A stretch of DNA of 43,975 bases from Tissierellia bacterium KA00581 (GTDB taxonomy: Bacteria; Bacillota; Clostridia; Tissierellales; Peptoniphilaceae): assembly GCA_001552895.1 (NCBI GenBank), contig KQ959651.1, positions 1 to 43,975 of the forward strand, read 5' to 3'. The position numbers and the translations under genes are program-made. This document shows, piece by piece, positions 8,788 to 16,404 of the stretch (within the stretch, counting starts at the first letter, position 1; the number at the start of each line of letters is the position of its first letter). The notes under the pieces are model-generated. The model searched no databases, was not told the origin of the DNA, and saw only the letters and a list, made by a program, of their open reading frames with translations.

Positions 8788-9528
8788 TCATTTTAATTTT
8801 TTAAATTCTATGACTTTTTTTATAAGAACATTAAAGATTTCTTGCATTTCACTACGATTTTTTGATAGCATTTCAGGATGCCATTGAATACCCATAACAA
8901 ACATATCATCTGTAATTTTTTGAATGGATTCAACAACTCCGTCTGGACTTTTTGCAACGATTTTAAAACCATCTGCTACTTCTTTTATAATTTGATGATG
9001 AAAACTATTTACTCTTGTTTTTTCTCCTAAGATAGTTTTTAAAACAGTTCCATCTTCTAATTTTACTGAATGAGTAGATTGTGTTGGATTGTCTCCTTGA
9101 TTATGTTTTATTGTTACAAAATCTGCATATGACAAATCTTGATACAAATTTCCACCTTCTATAACGTTTATAATTTGAAAGCCTCTACAAATTCCCAATA
9201 CTGGTTTTTTTGATTCGACTGCACATCTATACAATGTCATATCAAAAACATCTCTTTCTGGAAAAATTTCACCTATTTTAAGTAGTGGTTCTTCATTATA
9301 ATTTTTTGGATCAACATCGTGTCCTCCTGAAAGAATAATTCCATCTACTTTGTCAACCATTTCCTTTGTTGCTTGCATATCTTCATTAAATGGTATGATA
9401 AATGGAATCCCCCCTGCTCTCAATACAGATTCTACATAATCTTGATTAACATAAGATTTTCTATAGCCACAAAAAGCATTTCCTTTATTAATCAAAATGC
9501 TTCCTGAAATTCCTATAACTGGTTTCAT
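8788..9528 (-). CDS. class I glutamine amidotransferase-like hydrolase (peptidase C26, PuuD-like)
   Basis: A 246-residue member of the gamma-glutamyl-gamma-aminobutyrate hydrolase (peptidase C26) family. The nucleophile elbow G-I-C-R-G-F-Q places Cys114, and the His-Glu pair is in G-I-Q-W-H-P-E (His217, Glu219). The N-terminal P-V-I-G-I-S-G and the segment L-S-G-G-H-D-V-D-P near residue 66 are characteristic. Members hydrolyse gamma-glutamyl bonds in polyamine or other amine catabolism. No putrescine-pathway partners (puuA, puuB, puuC) are nearby, so the true substrate is open. It is the first gene of an operon with the APC permease. Confidence 0.9.
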   Translation of the reverse strand: MKPVIGISGSILINKGNAFCGYRKSYVNQDYVESVLRAGGIPFIIPFNEDMQATKEMVDKVDGIILSGGHDVDPKNYNEEPLLKIGEIFPERDVFDMTLYRCAVESKKPVLGICRGFQIINVIEGGNLYQDLSYADFVTIKHNQGDNPTQSTHSVKLEDGTVLKTILGEKTRVNSFHHQIIKEVADGFKIVAKSPDGVVESIQKITDDMFVMGIQWHPEMLSKNRSEMQEIFNVLIKKVIEFKKLK

Positions 9529-9562
9529 ATTTCATCCCTCCTATTAAAAAAAATACACATAC

Positions 9563-9591
9563 ATTATATCACTTATATTTTTTTTTGTAAA
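9563..9591 (-). promoter_or_regulatory. promoter of amidotransferase/permease operon
   Basis: A -35 TTTACA (9586-9591), 17 nt, and a -10 TATAAT (9563-9568), with an extended TGA before the -10, on the minus strand. It lies 34 nt upstream of the start codon. Confidence 0.65.
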
Positions 9592-9633
9592 CAATTTTTT
9601 TTAATTTATTTCTATATAAAAATGATTTTCCTC

Positions 9634-9662
9634 TTGATTTTTATGAAAAAAAAGTTTAGAAT
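9634..9662 (+). promoter_or_regulatory. promoter of the 179-residue unknown gene
   Basis: TTGATT (9634-9639), 17 nt, TAGAAT (9657-9662) on the plus strand, ending 32 nt before the ATG at 9695. Confidence 0.45.
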
Positions 9663-9694
9663 TATATTAATGAATTAAATTTTTGGAGGATTAT

Positions 9695-10234
9695 ATGATT
9701 AAACAAATTGAATTAAATTTAGAAGCTGTTGAATCTATGCTTTATTTGTGGTCAGCATTAGCTGAAAAAGAAAAGGTAGCTGAAAGCTTTTTTGTAGATG
9801 TTGCTAATATGTATCCAATGAAAGCTATAATGACAAAAAATTTCAATGAAGAATCTGTAAGAAAAGTACTTTCTGCTATTCAAAATAGAGAATTACTTTC
9901 TGATGCTACTAAAGAAGAAAAAAGATTTTGGAACAATAATATGTGGATGATGGAAGATTTAGAACTTCCAAATATGATGGCAAAACCTATAAAAGTTTTA
10001 AATGTAAATCATCTTATTGAAAAATTAAACAAAGAATTTCCAGATAACAAAAAAGAAATTTTAAAAGTTTATATTGCACCTCTTCATTTAGATGATCACT
10101 ATATTGTTGATGGAAATTTAATTATAAACTTCTTTAGAATAATGTTACCAGATGGAGAAAATGCATTTATTGAATCAATGCCAATAGATGATTATATTTA
10201 CGAAAAATTAAAAGAAGTTTTAAAAAACAATTAA
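9695..10234 (+). CDS. conserved-looking protein of unknown function (179 aa)
   Basis: I do not recognise a named family. The ATG at 9695 is chosen because GGAGGA lies 4 nt upstream; an in-frame TTG at 9683 would overlap that site. The product is soluble, with no signal peptide or membrane segment. It is acidic and mixed alpha/beta, with an aromatic/Met-rich centre (E-K-R-F-W-N-N-N-M-W-M-M-E-D) and an ordered C-terminal half containing H-L-D-D-H-Y-I-V-D-G. Base use matches the neighbours and the gene has its own promoter and strong terminator, so it is a real gene. It stands alone between two convergent or divergent units. Confidence 0.85.
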   Translation: MIKQIELNLEAVESMLYLWSALAEKEKVAESFFVDVANMYPMKAIMTKNFNEESVRKVLSAIQNRELLSDATKEEKRFWNNNMWMMEDLELPNMMAKPIKVLNVNHLIEKLNKEFPDNKKEILKVYIAPLHLDDHYIVDGNLIINFFRIMLPDGENAFIESMPIDDYIYEKLKEVLKNN

Positions 10235-10280
10235 AAAAAAGCTTAGGATATAATAAAAATATTATATTCTAAGCTTTTTT
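10233..10280. terminator. bidirectional terminator
   Basis: Long near-perfect hairpin (arms AAAAAAGCTTAG... and ...CTAAGCTTTTTT, a 20-bp stem with one mismatch and a 4-nt loop). It has A runs on one side and T runs on the other, so it can end both the plus-strand gene before it and the minus-strand gspF-like gene after it. Confidence 0.9.
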
Positions 10281-10292
10281 TATATTAAATTT

Positions 10293-11384
10293 TTATTGTA
10301 TAGTTATTCCGTTTGAAAGATCAAAAATTGGTATTGCTATAGAAAATACTATGAAAGAGACAAAAATAGATATTAAAATTATTAAAATAGGTTGAAGATA
10401 TTGTAATATTTTTTCAACTGAATAATTTATTTTTTGTTCATAATATTCTGTAGCACTTTCTAAAATATCCACTAAATTTTCAGAATTTTCTCCAACAAAT
10501 AACATGCTTATAAAAGCAAAATTAAAAATTGTATCATTTTTTATAGAATCTGAAATTAAATTTCCTTTGCTTATAGATTTTATGGAAAATTCTAAATGTT
10601 TTTTTACAAACGCATTTTCCATAGAATCTTTTATAATATTTAAACTTTCTATTATATTTATATTACCTTTTAGTAAAATTGTAAGATTTTTTGCTACAAT
10701 TGAAGTTATATAGTTTTGATAATGTGTTTTAAAGTATGGAATTTTAAAAAGTATTTTTCCAAAAAATAATTTAACTTTGTAATTTCTTTTAATCAATTTT
10801 AAAAATAATATAAAAATTAAAATTAAAAAAATAATTAATAAATAATAATTTTTAAAAAAAGTAACAAAATTAATAAGTAAAATGGTAATAAAAGGAAGAT
10901 CTATATTTCCTTGAGTAAAAATATCTAAAAACATAAATACAACATTATTTAATAAAAATATTAAAACAACCGTTGTAACAAAAAGTAAAATTATTGGATA
11001 TATCATAATAGTTATTATTTTTTGTTTTAATTTATACTTTTTTTCATAATAATTTGAAAGATATAAAAAAACATTTGATAAATTTTCAGAAACTTCTCCT
11101 GATTTTACAAGAGATAAAAACAATTTATCAAATATTTTTAATTTTTCAAAAGATTCACTCAAATTAAGACCTAATAACAAATTAGCATAAACTTTTTTAA
11201 AAATATTTTTTAATTTATTATTTGGAGATGTAATTGATAAAAGCCTAATCATTTCAGATGTGTTAATATTAGATTTTAAAAGTAGTCCTGCTTCTTTCAA
11301 AGCGATACTTAAATCTAGCATATTTAACTTAAAATTTATCTCTCTATTAAGTATTTGTAATATTTTATCTTTTAATTTCTTCAT
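10293..11384 (-). CDS. type II secretion/type IV pilus-type inner membrane platform protein (GspF/PilC/ComGB-like)
   Basis: A 363-residue protein of the T2SSF family with the usual duplicated cytoplasmic helical domain. A membrane pair lies around residues 125-200 and a C-terminal membrane segment around residues 335-357. It would be the inner membrane platform for (pseudo)pilus assembly. The length matches ComGB/PilC. Its ATG overlaps the stop of the ATPase gene by 4 nt (ATGA), so translation is coupled. It is the last gene of its transcription unit: no ComGC-like major pilin, prepilin peptidase or minor pilin follows, and the next gene is convergent. Confidence 0.85.
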   Translation of the reverse strand: MKKLKDKILQILNREINFKLNMLDLSIALKEAGLLLKSNINTSEMIRLLSITSPNNKLKNIFKKVYANLLLGLNLSESFEKLKIFDKLFLSLVKSGEVSENLSNVFLYLSNYYEKKYKLKQKIITIMIYPIILLFVTTVVLIFLLNNVVFMFLDIFTQGNIDLPFITILLINFVTFFKNYYLLIIFLILIFILFLKLIKRNYKVKLFFGKILFKIPYFKTHYQNYITSIVAKNLTILLKGNINIIESLNIIKDSMENAFVKKHLEFSIKSISKGNLISDSIKNDTIFNFAFISMLFVGENSENLVDILESATEYYEQKINYSVEKILQYLQPILIILISIFVSFIVFSIAIPIFDLSNGITIQ

Positions 11385-12574
11385 ATCAAATCTCCAAGAG
11401 AAAATAATATACTATTTACTTCATCAAAAGTTGTTATTCCATCTATAACTTTTCTAAAACCATTTTTAAACAAACTTTCATTTCCTTTTCTTTTAAAATA
11501 ATCATAAAGCTTTATACTATTACAATCTCCATTTATTATTTCTTTTAATTCATCATCAAAGATTAAATATTCTAAAATAATAGTTCTTCCCATATATCCA
11601 TTATTGCAGTGTTCGCAACCTTTAGCATCATAAACATATTCTGGAGATTTTAAATTATTTTTTTCAAAAAGTATTTTTTCAAAAGTTTTTAGCTTTCTTT
11701 TGCTTTTACAATAAGGACATAACTTTCTTACAAGTCTTTGAGATAAAATTGCACTAACTGCAGAAGATATAACATAATTTTCAATTCCCAAATTCATAAG
11801 TCTAATTATAGCAGAAACGGTATCTGCTGTATGAAGCGTTGTAAAAATCAAATGCCCAGTTATCGCAGCTCTAAGAGCTATATTTGCAGTATCACTATCT
11901 CTCATTTCTCCTATTAAACCTATTTCAAAATCTTGCCTTAACATAGAACGAAGTCCAAGTGAAAAATCAAGTCCTAAAGATGTATTTATATTTATTTGAT
12001 TAATACCATTAATCCTAACTTCAACTGGATCTTCAAGAGTTACTATATTTATACTTTCTCTTTGCAATTTTTTTATAAAAGAGTATAAAGTAGAAGATTT
12101 TCCACTACCAGTAGGTCCTGTAATAATAATCATACCATTTGGTATTTTTATCATTTTTTCAATAACCTTCTTTTCATCTTCATATAAACCTAAATTATCT
12201 ATATCAATTTGAAAATTACTTGAATTTAAAATTCTCATTACAATTTTTTCTCCTAAAATAACAGCAATAGAAGAAACTCTTATATCAACATTTTTATTTT
12301 CAAATTTAAAATCAAACCTTCCATCTTGAGGCATTCTTTTTATAGTAATATCCATATTAGAAATAATCTTAATTCTTGAAATAACAATTGCACAATTAAA
12401 AGATGATATCTTATAAAAATCTATAAGCTCTCCATCAATTCTATATCTTATATAAAGTCCATCTTCTCTTGGCTCAAAATGTATATCTGATGCGTTGTTT
12501 TTTATAGCTTTAAAAATTACCTCATCAACAAACTCACTAACATTTTCTATATTCTGAACATATTGTACTTTCAT
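11381..12574 (-). CDS. type II/IV secretion ATPase (GspE/PilB/ComGA-like)
   Basis: A 397-residue hexameric secretion ATPase with Walker A G-P-T-G-S-G-K-S near residue 154, the Asp box L-E-D-P-V-E and Walker B with I-G-E-M-R-D. The His box is in T-T-L-H-T-A-D-T. A four-cysteine zinc site lies at C-P-Y-C ... C-E-H-C-N-N-G-Y near residues 295-330, as in PilB/GspE. It lacks the long N-terminal MshEN domain and so has the short ComGA-like form. It powers assembly of a pseudopilus for DNA uptake or secretion. It lies 9 nt after the HAD gene and overlaps the platform-protein gene. Confidence 0.9.
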   Translation of the reverse strand: MKVQYVQNIENVSEFVDEVIFKAIKNNASDIHFEPREDGLYIRYRIDGELIDFYKISSFNCAIVISRIKIISNMDITIKRMPQDGRFDFKFENKNVDIRVSSIAVILGEKIVMRILNSSNFQIDIDNLGLYEDEKKVIEKMIKIPNGMIIITGPTGSGKSSTLYSFIKKLQRESINIVTLEDPVEVRINGINQININTSLGLDFSLGLRSMLRQDFEIGLIGEMRDSDTANIALRAAITGHLIFTTLHTADTVSAIIRLMNLGIENYVISSAVSAILSQRLVRKLCPYCKSKRKLKTFEKILFEKNNLKSPEYVYDAKGCEHCNNGYMGRTIILEYLIFDDELKEIINGDCNSIKLYDYFKRKGNESLFKNGFRKVIDGITTFDEVNSILFSLGDLI

Positions 12575-12583
12575 AATAAACCC

Positions 12584-13390
12584 TTAAATAAATTTCATTA
12601 TAACCTTTTTTACTCCGTCATTTTCATTTGTATCTGTTATGTATTTTGCATTTTTCTTTACATTTTCCATAGCATTACCCATTGCAACAGAAAGAGATGC
12701 AACATTTAGCATAGGTATATCATTTTCTCCATCACCTATTGCTATGGTTTCTTTAAGATCTATATTATTTAGTTTGCAAATTTTTTTAAGAGCAAATCCC
12801 TTATCTGAATTTTTAGCCATAACTTCTAAAAAAAATGGCAATGAAAATGAAACTGTATATTCATCTTTAAACTTTTCTTTTAATTTATTTTCTAAATCTT
12901 TTAAAATATCATATTCATTAGAAATACCTATTTTTAAAATTTTTGAAATAATATTATTTTCTAATATATATTTTTTTATATCTTTAACCCTTTTTATATC
13001 TGGTTGTATAAAATCAGAAACTATATTAACAAATTTATCATTATTATCAGAAGAAAAAATTAAATCATCTGTAAATACAATCGCAGTTAAATTATTTTTT
13101 TCTATCAAATCAATAATATCTAAAATATATTTTTTCTCTAAAATATTAACAAATTTTGCTTTTTCACTATAAGTTGTCGAAATTATGCTACCATTTAAAG
13201 CTGCATAATATGTATCAAGATTTAATTGTTTTAAAATTTTCTTTATAGTAAATTCCTCTCTACCAGAGATAAAAACTACCTTTACTCCTTTTTCTATAGC
13301 ATAAAAAATGCTTTTTTTTACCTCATCAGATATTTTATGCTCATGATTAAAAGCTGTACCATCCATATCAAGTGCAATTAATTTATACAT
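12584..13390 (-). CDS. Cof-type HAD-IIB family hydrolase
   Basis: A 268-residue HAD phosphatase of the Cof subfamily. Motif I is A-L-D-M-D-G-T at the N-terminus, and motif IV is G-D-G-E-N-D-I-P-M-L near residue 218 with the lysine of motif III before it. The type IIB cap occupies the middle. These enzymes dephosphorylate sugar phosphates or cofactors with loose specificity. The AGGAGG site lies immediately after the T run of the glmS terminator, leaving no room for a separate promoter, so expression probably comes from read-through of glmS. Confidence 0.92.
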   Translation of the reverse strand: MYKLIALDMDGTAFNHEHKISDEVKKSIFYAIEKGVKVVFISGREEFTIKKILKQLNLDTYYAALNGSIISTTYSEKAKFVNILEKKYILDIIDLIEKNNLTAIVFTDDLIFSSDNNDKFVNIVSDFIQPDIKRVKDIKKYILENNIISKILKIGISNEYDILKDLENKLKEKFKDEYTVSFSLPFFLEVMAKNSDKGFALKKICKLNNIDLKETIAIGDGENDIPMLNVASLSVAMGNAMENVKKNAKYITDTNENDGVKKVIMKFI

Positions 13391-13401
13391 ATTTCCTCCT
13401 A

Positions 13402-13426
13402 AACAAAAAGGGACTAAAAGTCCCTA
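13402..13426 (-). terminator. short terminator between glmS and the HAD gene
   Basis: Stem AGGGACT / AGTCCCT with a 3- to 4-nt loop and then TTTTTG on the minus strand. It ends about 1-3 nt before the HAD ribosome-binding site, so it may act as a partial terminator. Confidence 0.75.
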
Positions 13427-13430
13427 TTAA

Positions 13431-15257
13431 TTATTCAACTGTTACAGATTTTGCTAAATTTCTTGGTTTATCAACATCATTTCCCTTTGCCAACGAAGCA
13501 TAATAAGCAATAAGTTGACTTGCTATAACAGAAATTATAGGCATTAAAATTTCTATAGTTTTTGGAATTAAAATTTTAACATCACAAACACAATTAGAAT
13601 CATCAAACTGTGTTATTTCAAAAACTTTAGCACCTCTTGCTTTTACTTCTTTAATATTTGAAATAACTTTTTCATAAAGCTTTCTTTGAGTTGCTATTAC
13701 AAAAACAATAGTACCATCTTCTATAAGTGCAATAGGTCCATGTTTTAATTCACCGGCTGCAAAACTTTCTGTATAAACATATGAAATTTCCTTAAGTTTT
13801 AATGCACTTTCCATTGCAGTATAATAATCTAATCCCCTACCTAAATAAAAACAATTAGATTTATCCTTTAACTTCTTCGCTATAGATTTATAAATTTGTG
13901 TATCTTTTAACATTAACTGTATCTTATCTGGTATAAGTTTTAAATTTTCAATAATTTCATCATATTCCGATTTAGAAATATTATTTAAAATTCTACCTAT
14001 CTTTAAAGCAATCATATAAATAGAAACTAACTGAGTTGTATATGCTTTTGTACTTGCAACAGCAATCTCAGGACCTGCAAATGTGTAAAAAACATTATCT
14101 GACTCTCTTGCTATCGATGAACCAACTACATTTGTAATACTCAAAACCTTAGCACCTTTTCTCTTTGCTTCTCTAAGAGCTGCTAGAGTATCTGCAGTTT
14201 CACCAGATTGACTTATTATGATAAGCAAAGTATTTTCATCTAAAAAATTATCTGCATATCTAAATTCAGAAGCTATATCAAGAATTACAGGGAAATTAAA
14301 AGCCTTTTCCAAAATGTTTTTTCCAACAAGACCTGCATGAAAAGCAGTTCCACAAGCAACAACGTAACATTTATTAAATCTTTTTAAATCACTATCTAAT
14401 AAATCTTCAAGTCCGTCAAGATTAAGATTATTATCTTCATCTAATCTTCTTAATAAAGTTTCTTTAATCGCTTTAGGTTGTTCAAAAATTTCCTTAAGCA
14501 TAAAATGATCAAAACCATCCTTTGTTGCAGTTTCAACTGACCAATTAATATGCTTTAGTTCTCTATTTACAATCTTATCATTTTTATCATATATAGTATA
14601 GCTATTATCTTTAAAATGAATCAAATCTCCATTTTCAAGATAAATAATATCTCTTGTATATTTTAAAATAGCAATTATATCCGATGCAACATAAAAACCA
14701 CTATCAGAAATACCTACAACTAATGGACTTTCTTTTCTTGTAGCAATAAGTTCATTAGTATCTTTTTTCAAAATTCCAAAAGCAAAACTTCCCTCAACTG
14801 TTTTTTTCATTTTAAAAACTGTATTTAAAAAATCTCCATCATCAAGTTTTTCTAAAAGATTAGAAACTACCTCAGTATCTGTTTCTGACTTAAAAGTAAA
14901 ACCTAATTTTTCAAGTTCTTCTTTTAATTTCAAATAATTTTCTATAATACCATTATGAACAACTGCAAATTTACCATTCATACTAAGATGTGGATGTGAA
15001 TTTACATCTGATGGAACTCCATGTGTAGCCCATCTTGTATGACCTATTCCAATATTAGAAAAAAAGTTTTTATACTCTTTAGAAAGTTTTTCTTTTAAAT
15101 TATTTATCCTACCAACACATTTAACAACATCTATATTACCTTCATCTAAAAAAGCAATACCAGAAGAATCATAGCCTCTATATTCTAAATTTTCTAACCC
15201 ATTTATAACAATATCAATAGCGTTGTCGTTACCAATATAGCCAACTATTCCGCACAT
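13431..15257 (-). CDS. glmS: glutamine-fructose-6-phosphate aminotransferase (isomerizing)
   Basis: A 608-residue GlmS making glucosamine-6-phosphate for peptidoglycan and other amino sugars. The N-terminal amidotransferase domain begins M-C-G-I-V-G-Y with the nucleophile Cys2. H-T-R-W-A-T-H-G near residue 73 and H-N-G-I-I-E-N near residue 100 are its other landmarks. Two SIS domains follow, the first with S-Q-S-G-E-T-A-D-T. The C-terminus A-K-S-V-T-V-E is the usual ending. AGGAGG precedes the ATG. The leader is too short for a glmS ribozyme (see rejected items). Confidence 0.98.
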   Translation of the reverse strand: MCGIVGYIGNDNAIDIVINGLENLEYRGYDSSGIAFLDEGNIDVVKCVGRINNLKEKLSKEYKNFFSNIGIGHTRWATHGVPSDVNSHPHLSMNGKFAVVHNGIIENYLKLKEELEKLGFTFKSETDTEVVSNLLEKLDDGDFLNTVFKMKKTVEGSFAFGILKKDTNELIATRKESPLVVGISDSGFYVASDIIAILKYTRDIIYLENGDLIHFKDNSYTIYDKNDKIVNRELKHINWSVETATKDGFDHFMLKEIFEQPKAIKETLLRRLDEDNNLNLDGLEDLLDSDLKRFNKCYVVACGTAFHAGLVGKNILEKAFNFPVILDIASEFRYADNFLDENTLLIIISQSGETADTLAALREAKRKGAKVLSITNVVGSSIARESDNVFYTFAGPEIAVASTKAYTTQLVSIYMIALKIGRILNNISKSEYDEIIENLKLIPDKIQLMLKDTQIYKSIAKKLKDKSNCFYLGRGLDYYTAMESALKLKEISYVYTESFAAGELKHGPIALIEDGTIVFVIATQRKLYEKVISNIKEVKARGAKVFEITQFDDSNCVCDVKILIPKTIEILMPIISVIASQLIAYYASLAKGNDVDKPRNLAKSVTVE

Positions 15258-15335
15258 AAAATCCTCCTTTAAGATTTTTGCATTTTTATATAATCAAAAT
15301 CTATAAAATTCGTATTTTCTTTACTTTGTTTTATA

Positions 15336-15364
15336 ATAATAACACATTTATTTAATATTTTCAA
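15336..15364 (-). promoter_or_regulatory. promoter of glmS
   Basis: TTGAAA (15359-15364), 17 nt, TATTAT (15336-15341) on the minus strand, giving a leader of roughly 70 nt. Confidence 0.6.
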
Positions 15365-15505
15365 GTTTTAAAAAAAACTACTTTCTAATCTTTTATAGTT
15401 ATATAATTTTCTTCAAACATTCTTATACTTTTTCTATTGTAAAGTAAAGTTTTTATCATTTTAAATAAATTGTTCCCCATTTTTTTACCCTTTCTATTAT
15501 TTCAT

Positions 15506-15525
15506 ATATTGTAAAATTAAATTAG
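15506..15525 (+). repeat. isolated copy of the 41-44 kb repeat end motif
   Basis: Twenty bases that match the outer end of the two ~200-bp repeats near the right end of the window (TTGTAAAATTAAGTTAG there, one mismatch here). The rest of the repeat is absent. It sits just downstream of the tRNA-Arg terminator. It could be the scar of a lost element or a chance match in AT-rich DNA. Confidence 0.4.
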
Positions 15526-15543
15526 ACACAAATGAAAAAATAG

Positions 15544-15571
15544 AAAAAAAGCACCTTTTAAAAGGTGCTTT
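15544..15571 (-). terminator. terminator of queH/tRNA-Arg unit
   Basis: Perfect hairpin AAAAGCACCTTTT / AAAAGGTGCTTTT followed by a T run on the minus strand, directly after the tRNA CCA end. Confidence 0.9.
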
Positions 15572-15646
15572 TGGCGTTCCCGGGGGGAATCGAACCCTCA
15601 ACGGTCCCTTAGGAGGGGACTGTTATATCCATTTAACTACGAGAAC
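15572..15646 (-). tRNA. tRNA-Arg (anticodon CCU), CCA encoded
   Basis: Reading the minus strand from 15646: 7-bp acceptor stem (GTTCTCG with CGGGAAC, one G-U), D stem GTTA/TAAC with GG in the loop, and anticodon stem GTCCC/GGGAC around loop CTCCTAA (anticodon CCT). A 5-nt variable region is followed by a T arm with loop TTCGATT, discriminator G and a genomic CCA. The T stem has one A-C mismatch at its second pair (GAGGG against CCCCC). It reads AGG codons. It begins only 8 nt after the queH stop, so it is probably cut from a joint transcript. Confidence 0.95.
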
Positions 15647-15654
15647 AAAAAGTT

Positions 15655-16296
15655 TTAAGAAGTTTCTCTTAACTTCTTAATAGCTTCTCTTTCCATTTTT
15701 GAAAATATACATCCACAATAGTCTTGTCTATACATTCCAAACATACGTGAAAGTTCAACACTTCTTTTATATCCATTTCTTTTTTTGAAATCTGATGGAA
15801 GATGTTTTACTCCAATTTCTTCTTCTATTTTTTTTCCAATTTCATTTAAAACAGTAGAATTTTTATATGGACTTATAGTAAGTGTAGTTGTAAAATAATC
15901 AAATCCTTCTGATTTAGCTATAGTAGCTGCTTCTCTAAGTCTTAATTCATAGCAAAGATGACATCTTTGTGAGCCTTCTTTTAACTTTTCCATACCTTTT
16001 ACTGTCTTATAAAATCTATCGACATCATATTTACCCACTATCATGTTTACAGGATATTTACAATCTAATTTATCAATTAGTTTTCTTTGTTCATCAACTC
16101 TAAAAAAATATTCTTCACTAGGATAAATATTAGGATTATAGTAAAAAACTGTTATTTTAAAATAATTTGAAAGATATTCAAGGCAATAACTACTACATGG
16201 ACCGCAACAAGAATGTAACAGTAGTGTTGGAACTATATTTTGTTTTTCATTTTCTTTTATTATGCCATCAAGTAATAATTGATAATTTTCTTTCAT
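15655..16296 (-). CDS. queH: epoxyqueuosine reductase QueH
   Basis: A 213-residue QueH (former DUF208) that carries out the last step of queuosine synthesis, reducing epoxyqueuosine in tRNA. The cysteine clusters expected for its iron-sulfur and metal sites are visible: H-S-C-C-G-P-C near residue 30, C-H-L-C-Y-E-L-R-L near residue 106 and D-Y-C-G-C-I-F-S near the C-terminus. AGGAGGG lies 7 nt before the ATG. No other queuosine genes are in the window, so it may serve salvage. The tRNA-Arg gene follows in the same transcript. Confidence 0.95.
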   Translation of the reverse strand: MKENYQLLLDGIIKENEKQNIVPTLLLHSCCGPCSSYCLEYLSNYFKITVFYYNPNIYPSEEYFFRVDEQRKLIDKLDCKYPVNMIVGKYDVDRFYKTVKGMEKLKEGSQRCHLCYELRLREAATIAKSEGFDYFTTTLTISPYKNSTVLNEIGKKIEEEIGVKHLPSDFKKRNGYKRSVELSRMFGMYRQDYCGCIFSKMEREAIKKLRETS

Positions 16297-16317
16297 ACTT
16301 ACCCTCCTACTTTAGCT

Positions 16318-16346
16318 ATTATACTATATTTTCATATAAAAAACAA
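16318..16346 (-). promoter_or_regulatory. promoter of queH/tRNA-Arg
   Basis: TTGTTT (16341-16346), 17 nt, TATAAT (16318-16323) on the minus strand. The -35 box lies in the T run of the upstream cobW terminator. The predicted leader is only about 15 nt. Confidence 0.6.
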
Positions 16347-16380
16347 CAATTTTTAAATTAATGTAAATTGTTGTTTTTTT
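16338..16380 (-). terminator. terminator of CobW-family gene
   Basis: Arms AAAACAACAATTT and AAATTGTTGTTTT, with T tracts, downstream of the CobW-type gene. Confidence 0.8.
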
Positions 16381-16404
16381 ATCTATATGTTTTACTAAAA
16401 ATAA

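Noticed and set aside
12639-13172. Plus-strand frame of 177 codons
   Set aside because: Antisense shadow of the HAD hydrolase gene, without start signals.
15258-15543. glmS ribozyme upstream of glmS
   Set aside because: The predicted leader is only about 70 nt and the region is plain AT-rich sequence. None of the conserved G/C-containing core of the ribozyme is visible.
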